From assembly GCA_029378245.1 (NCBI GenBank), contig JARKIF010000002.1, positions 62,001 to 126,000 on the forward strand: a stretch of DNA of 64,000 nucleotides, given 5' to 3'. Positions 1 to 10,302 of the stretch are shown here, one piece after another. Every line of letters starts with the position of its first letter. The stretch's first letter is position 1. Made by a program: the position numbers and the translations under genes. The stretch comes from Roridomyces roridus (taxonomy: Eukaryota; Basidiomycota; Agaricomycetes; Agaricales; Mycenaceae). The notes beneath the pieces are model-generated. The model was not told the DNA's origin. It made no database searches and saw only the letters and a program-made list of their open reading frames with translations.

Positions 1-411
1 TGAGCGTCAAGACCAAGAGCCTTTATTTGGCACGCGCGTCACCGTGACTCTCCCTTTGTTCTGTACTCCCATGACGACCAGGGCAAGAACTGAACTTGAA
101 CATCTTGAATCCAACGCTTCACGCGCTAGAACCCTCGGCCAGGCCGCCTCTTATGCGGCCCCCTTTCCCAAACTCACACGGCCTCCGCCTATCCCTTGGA
201 CCCAATCTGCAGGCTCGCTTCTCCTCTTCGATCAGAAATAGTGACAGCTCTCGGGCAGATATCCGCCTTCTTTCTATGTTTACAATGATACATGCGCTGC
301 GAAGCTCCTCACGAATAATCACCGCCGACGACGCGTCGTGTGGGCGATCTTCGAAGGATCCTCAGTGCCAGCTGCTTGCTACCCACTCCCATCCTCCTCC
401 ACGACCCCCTC
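1..411. other. No gene recognised; upstream region of the MFS gene
   Basis: Short overlapping reading frames occur on both strands, but none shows a recognisable domain. The 3' part is presumably the promoter and 5' leader of the transporter that starts at 412. No clear repeat or RNA gene is visible. Confidence 0.4.
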
Positions 412-2346
412 ATGGCAGGCACCGTCTCGACGCGGAGCACCGTGGAGTCGACTACGCCTACGTTCACGAACACAGGAAGCAGCTTGGGCAAGCTCGAGTT
501 GGGTCTGGAAGCCGAGTCCTCTGTCGTGAATGACGAGTTTCCGGTCAAGGATGGTGGTTTAAAAGCCTGGTGTACGCTCATTGGCGGGTTCGTCCTTACG
601 ATTCAGTATTCCCATTAGTGCTTACCCCCAACTCTCCCTGGGAACCAGGACCTTGATATTCGCATCTACGATTGGGTACATCAACGCTTTTGGTGTATAC
701 CAAGACCACTACACGCGCGGGGGTCTTTCAGCCTCGAGTGTGAGCTGGCTGGGTTCCACGCAGCTCTTCCTCCTAGTCTCACTTGGTTTGCCGGCCGGCA
801 AATTGGTCGACATGGGCTACTTCCGACATACCATCTGCGCGGGTTCGATCATTTACATCGGCTCTCTGTTGGCGGTATCCTTCACGGACCAAACAAAATA
901 CTATCAAATATTCTTGTCCCAGGGATTGGGCATGGGTCTCGGCTCGGGTCTTCTCTACGTCCCCGCCATGGCCGTCCAGGCTCGACACTGGAAAAAACGA
1001 AGACCTATGGCTGTCGGCGTCGTTTTGGTCGGTACGTACACTCACCTCATCTCATCCAACCCCAACCCATCTTGATGCGGCAACAATTTCAGGAGCAGCG
1101 ATTGGCGGGCTCATTTTCCCAATCGTGATTAACCGCCTCCTCACGCGATCCTCGTTCGCAAATGCCGTTCGTGCGAGTTTGTACATCGTCATCGGGATGC
1201 TCGGCACGGCGAACGCCATTATGACATGCCCGGAAACTGCACGCCAACCGGAGTCCGATTCGTCTATCAAAATAATCGCAAAAGACTCTGCTTATTGGTT
1301 CATGGCTTTCGGGTACGTTCTCCGCTACCACCGCGATGATGGGTGGACACACAAACTAAATCAAGTATCTTGCAGCGCGTTGTTGATTTTGAGCGGCGTT
1401 TTCTTCCCATGTGAGTCTGCCTGTCAAATTTGTGGAGTGGCAGGATACCGACCTTTGTCATGCCAATCCAGATTTTTACCTGCAACTGTATGCAATCCTT
1501 CATCAAGTCGATTCCAACCTGGCATTCTACAGTGTGGGTACATTACCTTGTTGATTGACGACTTCCCACTAACGATAATGCTTAGCTGGCCGTGATGAAC
1601 GCTGCGTCCATCCCAGGGCGAATCGGGCCTAACCTCTTGGCCGCCAAATTCGGTGTCCTCAACGTACTCACCACGTTTTCCGCTCTGTGCGGGTTACTAG
1701 TATTCGCCCTCTTTGGCGTGACGAATGCTGGTGGGATGTTCGCTTTTGCTGCTGTATATGGTTTCTGCTCCGGTGCATGTGAGTTTGTTTCACCATCGCT
1801 TGTTTCGACTTCCATTCAACGATGTCTGTCGTCAGGGCTGTCTCTAATCACTCTTGCCTTTGCGACAACCGCACGGCACCAGAGTGAAATTGGGTAAGTC
1901 TCAATGGTTGGATTCAAAACAGACGAGACATTGAATGAACGTCGTTAGGATTCGGTTAGGCGTTGGGTATTTCATCGCGGCGTTCGGAGGACTGGTTGGG
2001 AGTCCGATTGACGGGGCGTTACTTGACCGACACCGATATTTTTGGTACAGGCCGATTATCTTTACTTCAGTGAGTGCCGCTGTTATTCGAAACGGATCAC
2101 CCTCAATGAGAATAGGTTGTGGCACTTGCCGGGTCGGTCCTCCTCCTCATCTCTCGCAACATGATTGCGCGGTCCAGAGGGACTCCGTTTGTATGATCAT
2201 GAACACTTTATGGAACAGATACCCTTGTGCATTATAGACTCTGACTCGACCTTGCAATCCACCTTCAGACACTGTGCCGCGGCGAGGAGATTATGAGTAA
2301 TGCGTCCGAGTCGACGGAGGCCGTGGCGCTGTCTCCTTCCGTTTAA
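412..2346 (+). CDS. MFS transporter, monocarboxylate-transporter-like
   Basis: Ten exons give a continuous 466-residue protein: 412-587, 649-1031, 1093-1312, 1376-1410, 1472-1533, 1586-1778, 1836-1893, 1949-2069, 2116-2190 and 2269-2346. All introns are GT-AG and the exon total divides by three. The hydrophilic N terminus leads into DGGLKAW, the signature just before the first membrane segment in fungal MCT-type (MCH/MCT10-like) permeases. It is followed by GYINAFGVYQDHY, SWLGSTQLF, GLPAGKLVD and SIPGRIGPN, all typical positions of this family, and by about 12 hydrophobic segments. Expected role: plasma-membrane facilitator of organic acids or similar small molecules; the substrate cannot be read from sequence. 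The FAD oxidase starts 430 bp downstream on the same strand, so the pair could share a pathway, but that is inference. The last exon junction (2190/2269) is the least certain. Confidence 0.88.
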
Positions 2347-2775
2347 TTTACCGAGTCGTCGCGACCCTGAGGACCGACGTGTCCCTCCGCAAATGGTATT
2401 TTCCTCCGACTCGGGCAGGTAGTTTGTTCGTTCCTAAATCCTATAAAAAACATCTTCTCTGCCTTATCTGCCGTTAAATGGCTCTGCAGATCATGTACGG
2501 ATTGTGGGGTCAAGCCGCAGATGGTGGTACCCGGCATCGGCGTTGAGTGATTGGATGATTGGGTCCTTTCCTCTTTCGTCCATTTGCACCACACAGATGT
2601 CTCGCTTCCCAACCAATTGCCGCACTGTTTCTCATACACCAGCCATACGCCGCAATCCACATGCCGGCATACTACTGTATCCGATCGGCGGTCTTGGAGC
2701 CGAGGCTTCTTATAATTGAAGTTACCTCTGACCCGGAGGTCTACCCACTGCTGCTGTTGCTGCTTTCGGTCCAGG
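2347..2775. other. Intergenic gap between MFS and FAD oxidase genes
   Basis: A 429-bp gap with no recognised coding potential. It must hold the 3' end of the transporter transcript and the promoter of the downstream gene. No motif was identified. Confidence 0.4.
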
Positions 2776-4952
2776 ATGAACGCGCTGCTCATCATGGTGT
2801 CCTTTGCCTCCCTATCCCTGGCCGCCACGAGTCCGCCGTCATTCTCCGCCCTAAACGCCACGATCAGCGGCCGTCTGCAGGCAGCAACACCTTTCGCCCT
2901 CCCCTGCTTCACCAAATTCAATAACATCACCGTCGAGGTGGATGAGGAGGCCTGCGCCATCGTCCAAGCAAACTATCTAAAACCGGCGCTGAGGTTGGAT
3001 GTTTTCGGGGCGAATATCAATGTACGGATACTTCTTCTGGTCGTGTTAACGTTGACTGATTGAAGAATTTCAGCCGCAATGGGAGGGCTGCCAGTCGACT
3101 CTGTCTCGGTGTCTCCTCAATCCTTCAAACCCTCAAGACGTGACTGCTTTCGAGGGCGCGTCGTGCAATCAGGGAGAGATTCCGCAATTCTACGTACGTC
3201 CTTCTTGTTGATCGAAAATACCGCGCAGTGGGGATTGAATCAATTAGATCGACGTCTCCACCCCAGCCGACGTGCAAGCAGCTTTCGCCTTCTCGGCGGA
3301 GAGCAACATACCTCTGTCGATCAAAAACACTGGCCACGATTACTTTGGACGTACGCGTCGGGAGGGCTCGTTGGGCATATGGACGCATCATCTGGACAGC
3401 GTAAGTTGGAGAAACTAACTCCCCCTCTCGACTAACTGAAGTTCCACCAAAAAAGATGACCTTCAATCCTCATTTTACACCCGAATCGTGCACTGGGACC
3501 TTCCGCGCCATCACCATCGGCGCGGGCGTCACTTTTGACCAGGTGTACAACTTTGCCGACGCGAACAACTCTACCTTCGTCGGTGGATACGCCGAGTCTA
3601 TCGGTGCCAGCGGTGGTTGGTTGATGGGCGGAGGCCATAGCGTGTTATCTCCAGTTTACGGACTCGGAGTCGACCGGGTTCTCGAATTCAAAATCGTCAC
3701 TCCAGACGGAGTCTACCGGACTGCAAACGCATGCCAGAACCCGGATCTCTTTTGGGCATTGCGCGGTGGAGGCGGAGCGACGTTTGGTGTCGTCATCGAA
3801 TCGACTCACCTCGTTGAGAAGACCCTCTCATTCCAAGTGTACGTTTGCTTGCTCGTCTTTCAAATTGAATACTAACCGCTGTTCAACAGGGCAACGATCG
3901 CGTACAACCCCGCCGCCGCCCAAGCTCAAGAGTTCTGGGAAATTGTCGTCAACAACTCTCTGAGCTGGGGAGAGGCTGGCTGGGGCGGGCATATCAACAG
4001 CGGCGGGCTGACATACGTTAACCCGCTCGTCTCACTTGCCGAAGCGAAGGAATCATTCCAACAAATCGCTGCTTTCGCGGTTGCTAACGGGGGTACTGCG
4101 ACGTTTCAAACGATGAAGTCTTGGCTGCCGTTCTACGAACAGGCCGTTATACCTAAAGAAGCTGTCAGTAATTCCCTTCTAAATTCCGACCCTGCATTCT
4201 AACCTCAAAGCACACTCACTTTAGCCCTCAGGGGAACTAGTCGTCCTCGGCTCCCGCTTAATCCCACAAACCAACTTTGCAACCCCAGCAGGCCGCGCGC
4301 AACTCGTGCAATTGATGCTCAACCAAACCGCCGCTGCAGGATTCCCGAATATTCCTGTGACGACTCCGGTTAGGTTCACCTTTACAGAGGGAGCGACGTC
4401 TGTGACGCCTGCGTGGCGGGGTGCTCTTTGGCATGTACGTAGGCTGCTAAGTTGGCTTTCAGTTCGATATTAATTATGCTGCGATGATAGCTGGTGACGA
4501 CGGCCCTCTTGTCGTATAACAGCACGATACAAGACCTCCAAGCGACATACACTAAAGTGCATGACGTCGTTGACATGATGCGCGCGGTGGCGCCCGATTC
4601 GGGGTCGTATTTCGTACGTTTGTTTCTTCTATGTGTCTCCTTCTAAATTGTATCTGAATCTAACCTTGCTTGCAGAATGAAGGCGAACCCTATGAGACCA
4701 ACCCTCCAGGTAAGTTCAGGTCTAGTTCTCTCACATTGACTGATAAACTTCAACCAAAACCAGAGTCATACTGGGGTTCGGAGAACCACGCTCGATTGCT
4801 TCAAATCAAACAAAAATAGTGCGTCTTACTTCCTTGCTTCCAGTCCGTACTCACAACCTTGAAGCGACCCCAAGCATCTGTTGAACTGTTGGAACTGCGT
4901 CGGTTCAACGGATGAATCGACGTTCCCGTGTTATCCCGGGTTGACTCCTTGA
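2776..4952 (+). CDS. Secreted FAD-linked oxidase (berberine-bridge/PCMH type)
   Basis: Ten exons give 561 residues: 2776-3021, 3074-3193, 3248-3400, 3456-3838, 3890-4163, 4225-4434, 4491-4613, 4676-4709, 4764-4818 and 4865-4952. Phases agree throughout. A signal peptide (residues 1 to about 17) is followed by the FAD-binding PCMH fold: a NTGHDYFG motif whose histidine is the usual 8-alpha FAD attachment site, then GASGGWLMGGGHS and GLGVDRVLEF. The BBE C-terminal block ends DPKHLLNCWNCVG. The position where bicovalent family members carry a 6-S-cysteinyl link (just before the GGGH loop) is Ala/Ser here, so FAD is predicted to be held by the histidine alone. Enzymes of this family oxidise sugars, alkaloids or other secondary metabolites with O2; the substrate is unknown. 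The short exon at 4676-4709 and the acceptor at 4864 were chosen because they restore the conserved C terminus. Confidence 0.88.
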
Positions 4953-6021
4953 AGTTGAAGGGAAGTGAAGTTATACTGATACCCGCATGTAAAATAAAAC
5001 GGAGGATGGGCAGTAATCTATGGTTATCGGTTTCCATGTCGGTCAATCATCAAGGTCAGGTCGGGGCTGTTACGCACGAGGGATCAAGAACCCCTGAGAT
5101 CAACCCTGCCAGTGACGCGAGGTTTGTACTATACCGGATGGCCATGAAAAAGGGGGGATCAGTGTCAAGAGGCTAGAGTACGGCAAGATAGAGGAGAGCC
5201 ATTCTGCAATGATAATTGGTTCCGAATGCAGTTCAACCAAGGATTCAAATACTCTGCCAGCGGGATATAGGTCTGGATTGAGGGCGAGCAGACCTGAATC
5301 AAATTAAACGCGCAATCACTGACTCAGGCGATATTCAGCAGGGTACATGTAACATCCTTGCATGGACCGTGGAGCGTTCAATATTGTAAACTGCAACTTG
5401 AGTGGATTAGTGTTGAACCAATTGATGATGCTCTTGAACCACTGAGGACTATTAGGAGCGTCGAAAACGAGAACAATCGCAAGGTTCCGGATTGGGACCC
5501 TGCGCGTTTCTTTGAATCCAACTTGAACCACTTCCTTTTGGGAGATTCCGAAGAGCCGATTTTGGAGCACCCGAGCGTAGGTTGAAGACGTTGGGCATTG
5601 CAGACTTTTCGATTTCGATCACAAGTTCCTGCCATCACCTTGACTGAGGCCACGTGTTGCACTCATTACTCTCAAACCACGATGTTTAGAGCGATTCTGA
5701 AGAGACAGTTCTCTTCTGAATCCACGCAGCTGCATTCTGAAGGAAAGAACAAGTCCAAGAATGATTATTTGAGGCCTCAAACTGCAGATTACATTAAGTT
5801 CTTTTCTGCCCCTGCACAAGGTTCGATTGTTCAAAAATGCATAAATATTGATGATGGTCGACATAAACCGTAGAAGCCTGCACGTATTCGCGCGCCTTGG
5901 CATGAGCTGGCATCTTGTCTAGATCTACGGAGAAGAGATCGGTGGTGTATGGGAAGTCCGGCGGGATCTATTTATCTACTTGTAACGGACTAGAGCTCTG
6001 TATACGAGAACTAGGTGGGAT
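4953..6021. other. About 1.07 kb with no recognised gene
   Basis: Several frames of 60-95 codons are open on both strands (for example + 5358-5585 and 5598-5873), but none matches a family I know and no convincing splice chain joins them. It is probably the joint 3' region of the FAD oxidase and the convergent metacaspase, perhaps with an eroded gene relic. Confidence 0.35.
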
Positions 6022-7293
6022 CTAGACGTGCAAGATCATGGCGCCGGTCTTGACGGCGCGCGATGGGCGCTTGAGAGTGAGCGGTCGCAAGTTGTCTTTC
6101 GTGACGAGGATGGAGCGAGAGACCTCGACAAAGTGCGCTACCAGCGTTGCGAGGAACACGCTGGGCGTGTAGGCGTCAAACTCCATGCCGACCACTACAC
6201 CCTCCACGGATCCCACTCCAACGGTGAATGAGTCAACGATGCCGTTGTCTGGGTCCCTTTTGGTGCGCTGCCTGAGTGGGAAAGAATGCGGCCCCGTCGG
6301 AGGGTACCGCACGTCGAAGAGTAGACGATGCCGCCCAATGCCACCGCAGTGGGGCGTCTGACCAGCCCAAGGAAAACGTAAACGATCGAGAAGCTCCAAG
6401 TACGTCGTGTTCTCCAGTCTGAGACGGCGCAGCCAAATAAGAAGGTACGCTGTGAAGAGGCCATGTATAGAGTTATCTGGGCATATGACCTCCCGCGCCG
6501 TTTCGTCGGTGCCACATGCGGCTAGCAAGACGGGCGACGTGGCGGACAAAGACCACATGTGAAAGGACTGCGCCCAGCAAGGGTCGCCTTTCCACAGATG
6601 ACTATCAAGCTCGAAAGGGACGGTGTCCAGCGGAATGGCAGTGTTACGGGCTTTCCCACCATCCCGCCCCATCCCACCCGAGTGGCAAGCGTCGAAGATG
6701 ACGGTCTACCAAGCGCGTCGGTAAGAAATCGAGGGTAGAATCAGCACAACGCACGATATTATTGCCCTTCTTCTCTGCGAGCTCCTTCAGCAGCCACCCG
6801 AGGACGTAGTCGGGTATAGCGTAGACGTAGTTCCCCTCAGCGTTCCATGTCCGCTGGTCCACGGGGCATATGGCTTCCACTAGCCCATCTCGGTTGATCA
6901 TATTGTAAGGTGCATTGGCACGACATCCATGCCCGGCGTAGAAGAATATCATCGCGGCGTTCCCCTTGTCGGGAATATCGGGGTTGTCAATGAAGTGGGA
7001 TTGAAAAGTGGCGAGGATGTTGGCTCGGGTGGCTTGTTCATCGAGAAGGACGACGATATTGGACGGGGGCACCCCTAGCCCCCGCTGCTCTCGTGGATCA
7101 AGCAGATATCTCTCAAATTCTTTTGCGTCGTTCACCGCTCCTTGCAGAGGAAAGAGATAGTCGGACGAGAAGTACTGCAGGGCATGAGCTGAGATTTGGG
7201 TAGAATGCAGACGATATACACCTCATTGATTCCAATGATAAACGCAAAGACTTTGGGGGTCGGAGCTCCATTCACCGACGACGATTCAGTCAT
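6022..7293 (-). CDS. Metacaspase-like caspase-fold cysteine protease
   Basis: Three exons on the minus strand (7293-7222, 7174-6755, 6705-6022), all phase 0, give 391 residues. The product opens with KVFAFIIGINE, the first strand of the p20 caspase fold. It carries FFYAGHG with the catalytic histidine and, straight after the second intron, FDACHSGG with the catalytic cysteine. The p10 half has a LLAAC..DETAREV block and a following G(L)FT..L helix region. There is no zinc finger or proline-rich prodomain, so this is the compact type found in expanded numbers in mushrooms. Expected role: arginine/lysine-specific cytosolic protease involved in stress or cell death, with an unknown target. The start was set at 7293 because it gives a short leader before the p20 strand. 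An in-frame ATG at 7476 would add 61 low-complexity residues and is possible. Confidence 0.87.
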
Positions 7294-8744
7294 AGATCTA
7301 GTGCAAGGTGAGTGATGACCACGGGAGGAGGATCGTCCACGCGCACGGGCGGCTTGTGTGTCTCCAGCAGAAGAAAGATGGGCGCCTCTTGGCCATGGGT
7401 TTGCTGTCATTAAAAGGCGCCGAAAGCTGTCGAGTTCCTGAGTCGGACGCACTGCATCGCTGAAATAGTTTGACATGATGTCGGTTGTCTGTATAGCCTG
7501 GAGCGACGCAAAGAAGAAGAATGGTGGAGTATTTGAAGCCGCCGTGTGGTTTTGTCACCGACGGCCGCGCTGCGCAGTCTGGATGTGGTGCGTTCTTTAA
7601 GATGATGGCTTGATTATGAATCCATCACTTGACACTGATTCTACTTCCCCATTTGTGCATTCTCTTTTGTTCCCTCTCTTTTTGTTCCCTCTCTCATCCT
7701 ACCGTCGAACCAGTGCCTTATCCACAGCTCTTTCATGAATTTCCCCCACGAAAGCCGCTTCTTAAGTTTCCAGATCAATGCGTAACAGCATTTCAAAATT
7801 CAAACTGTACAACACCGGCCTACACCGGCTCTACGCACCAACAACACACAAAGTATACATGCCAAGTGCTGCGCGCCGCCTTGAACTTGGGAAAATAATC
7901 CCAAGTTGGGTTCCCTCTGCCCTGTCCACGCGCCTCATGATAAGCTTACTGCCCAGTGCCCACTCTTGACTGATAATCAGCTCGGCGAGAACGCGCGTTC
8001 TGCGACCCTCAACAGCTTTCTACAGCTGTTACCGCAATGGACCCTCTCGGGGGTTCAGCCCTCGCCGTGGCGACGTATGCCTGCTGCAGCTGTCTCATAT
8101 AAACCCTCCCTGAACTCCATCTCCACCCACCGTTCTTTCACTCTGCCCCCTTCCTCCCGCCGCCGATTAACATCCGCGCAGCAATACCGAAGCTGTAAGC
8201 TTCCGTCGTTCCTCTGTTTCAGCGCTCGCTTCTCAATGGCATTCACCTCAGCGTGCTTATCGCAGCCTCTCAGCTCTCACCACCCTGATTATTCCCGCAT
8301 TTTCATGCAAATGGGTCGTGGCCGCAACGTACGGCCTGCTCGCTGTATCTGTCATAAGTTGCCAGTGGTGACGTCCGCTCTCGTCTCGTGTAGCGCGATC
8401 TTAGGCGAGCCTACGAGATTCTGCAGCATTGGACCTCCTGAGCCCCGTTTCTTTCTTTTACTATCATTTCCATAGCATCCCTAGCTTTGCATTCAAATTG
8501 TAGATGTAAATTCGGGTGATCAGCTCATGCAAATTCAATCTCGAGTTCTGACTTGACTGTGTGAGGCAGAAGCGAAGGCACCAAGTTGGATGGGTTGCGC
8601 AGCGACCCATTCCCACCATGGAATGGATCCCTCTCTGGCTTTGACCTCATCCTCGAAACTGATCTCAAGCTGCATGCTTCCAAATCCGGCAATTCCATTT
8701 CCAAATCCAGCCAACCCCATCTCCCCAAATAAGTAAATCTAGAT
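7294..8744. other. About 1.45 kb upstream of the metacaspase, no clear gene
   Basis: The stretch to about 7900 is pyrimidine-rich on the plus strand. Frames at 7629-7898, 7906-8475 (+) and 8055-8246 (-) have no recognisable domain. It probably holds the metacaspase promoter and the 3' flank of the F-box relic. Confidence 0.35.
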
Positions 8745-10183
8745 TCAATGCTCCTGCGCCCTCGCCGCCGTGACGTAGAGGTGTGTCAGCGACAGACTGA
8801 CGATCCCGCCTCCGGGTTTTTTGTTATCGGCGGTCTCGGCCTCGGAGGCGTCGAAGGGTAAGCCCAACGTCGTTAGGCTGAGGCAATGCTGCGCGAGAGG
8901 GAGCAAACCGGCTGTAGTGACGCGAGGCTTGTAAGTCGGCGGCTGATAAACGGGAGATATATCGAGTTTGCGGAGGTAAGGCCAAGCCATAGCCATCTTG
9001 GCCACGAATGCATTGTCCAGGTCGACCGCCACACCCGAGATGAACGTGAGCTCCTCCAAGGCGGCGAACGACAGTAAAGGTCGGAGGTGCTCCGCCTTGA
9101 CTAGACTCTCAATCCCGCCCGGAGTGGAATCCTCCAACGTAAACTCCTCGGTGAGCGAGAGGTGCGTGAGGGTGTTTGACGAGATGCAAGCCAAAGACGT
9201 GGTGAGGGCCTCCCAATCTTCAGTCAGGATAGGCCCCTCGATGGACAGTCGCAGCTCTCGTAGCGCCCCCGGATTGATGACATCGAAAAACAGCAAGATC
9301 CTCGAGCGCCTCGGCACGCGCATGAAGCTCCCGCAGAGCCGAAAAACACGGCCTCGTCCCACCAGTGTCGATCTCCTCCAAAAGCGCCTGTGTCGGCAGA
9401 CTCTGCAATCGCAGAACTCTCAGACTGGGAAGCCGCGCGAGGTGCCGCAGACTGGCCGAATCCAATATACTCCATCCCAAAACCTCCAATTGTCCCCAGC
9501 TGCAAATCGCCGCATTCACAGTCCCGCTAAACGTCGGCCCAAACGCCAATATTCCCTTGGCCAGCGGCTCAAACTCCACACGCACGAGCCCCGGATGCCT
9601 CGTCGTCAAAAACGGGATAACGGACGACCGCAAATGCTGGGATCCCTGCATGCCTAGTACGATAGACTGCATCTTTGTCCCCAAACAATATCCGCAGGAA
9701 CGCGAACAGAGCGTCATCCGTGCGCCATGTTATTCGCCGCAGATTAGGGAACAATGGACTCGAGTCGGAGAGCGCAAAGCTCAGGTAGGCGTATACGACC
9801 GAGGTGAGGTGCGTTGGGAGCTTGCCGTCCTCGACCAAACTCTTGACGTGGCCGGCGTAGAAGAAGGGCCTAGTCCAATCGGAGGGTTGGGGGACCCAGC
9901 GGAATTGCTGCGAAGAGCTGAATGGAGAGAGTCAAAGAGATAGAGTACACACCACTCTCGTTTTCGGTGTCTCGAGTGTTTGCTCAAGGTCGTCCGCAGG
10001 CGGCTTCCAGATCCCAGGAGGAAGGCATTTCAGGAGTGGTATCAGCGACGTCTGGTCCCACAGAACGGACACGGCGGGAAGATGCAAGGCGCGACACATC
10101 TGGGCCAGAGAGACCAGCGACGGAAAGTCTGCCTCGGCGCAAAAGAGTTATACGATTTCTGGGAGATTCCAGCCTTGATGCAT
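8745..10183 (-). pseudogene. F-box/leucine-rich-repeat gene with three disruptions
   Basis: Conceptual translation starts MHQGWNLPEIV at 10183 and continues as a classic fungal F-box/LRR protein: SLAQMCRALHLPAVSVLWDQ, then LRR-like text such as LFPNLRRITW, LEVLGWS and LTHLSL. It stops at 8745. One intron of about 43 bp near 9915-9960 is needed. The reading frame is broken by an in-frame TAA at codon 12 and by two single-base shifts, one next to a GGGG run near 9685 and one next to a TTTTT run near 9285. Each shift behaves like one extra base. The two homopolymer positions could be sequencing errors, but the stop codon is a substitution, so decay is likely. Products of this family are thought to act as SCF ubiquitin-ligase adaptors. 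It is not closely related to the tandem array further right. Confidence 0.72.
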
Positions 10184-10302
10184 CGGAGAAAGACCTTTTG
10201 ATGGGCGATTAGAATACACCACATCCTCGTACATACTGGTATGCTATGGGAAAATAAAAAAAGTATCATCCGAGTCTAGTCCATGGCCCGCCAGCAGCCA
10301 AC

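Noticed and set aside
5358..5873. Two adjacent plus-strand frames as one spliced gene
   Set aside because: No conserved motif, and the junction lacks a convincing donor/acceptor pair.
7906..8475. Plus-strand frame of 189 codons as a gene
   Set aside because: No domain, biased Ser/Pro/Arg composition typical of chance frames in GC-rich DNA, no splice partners.
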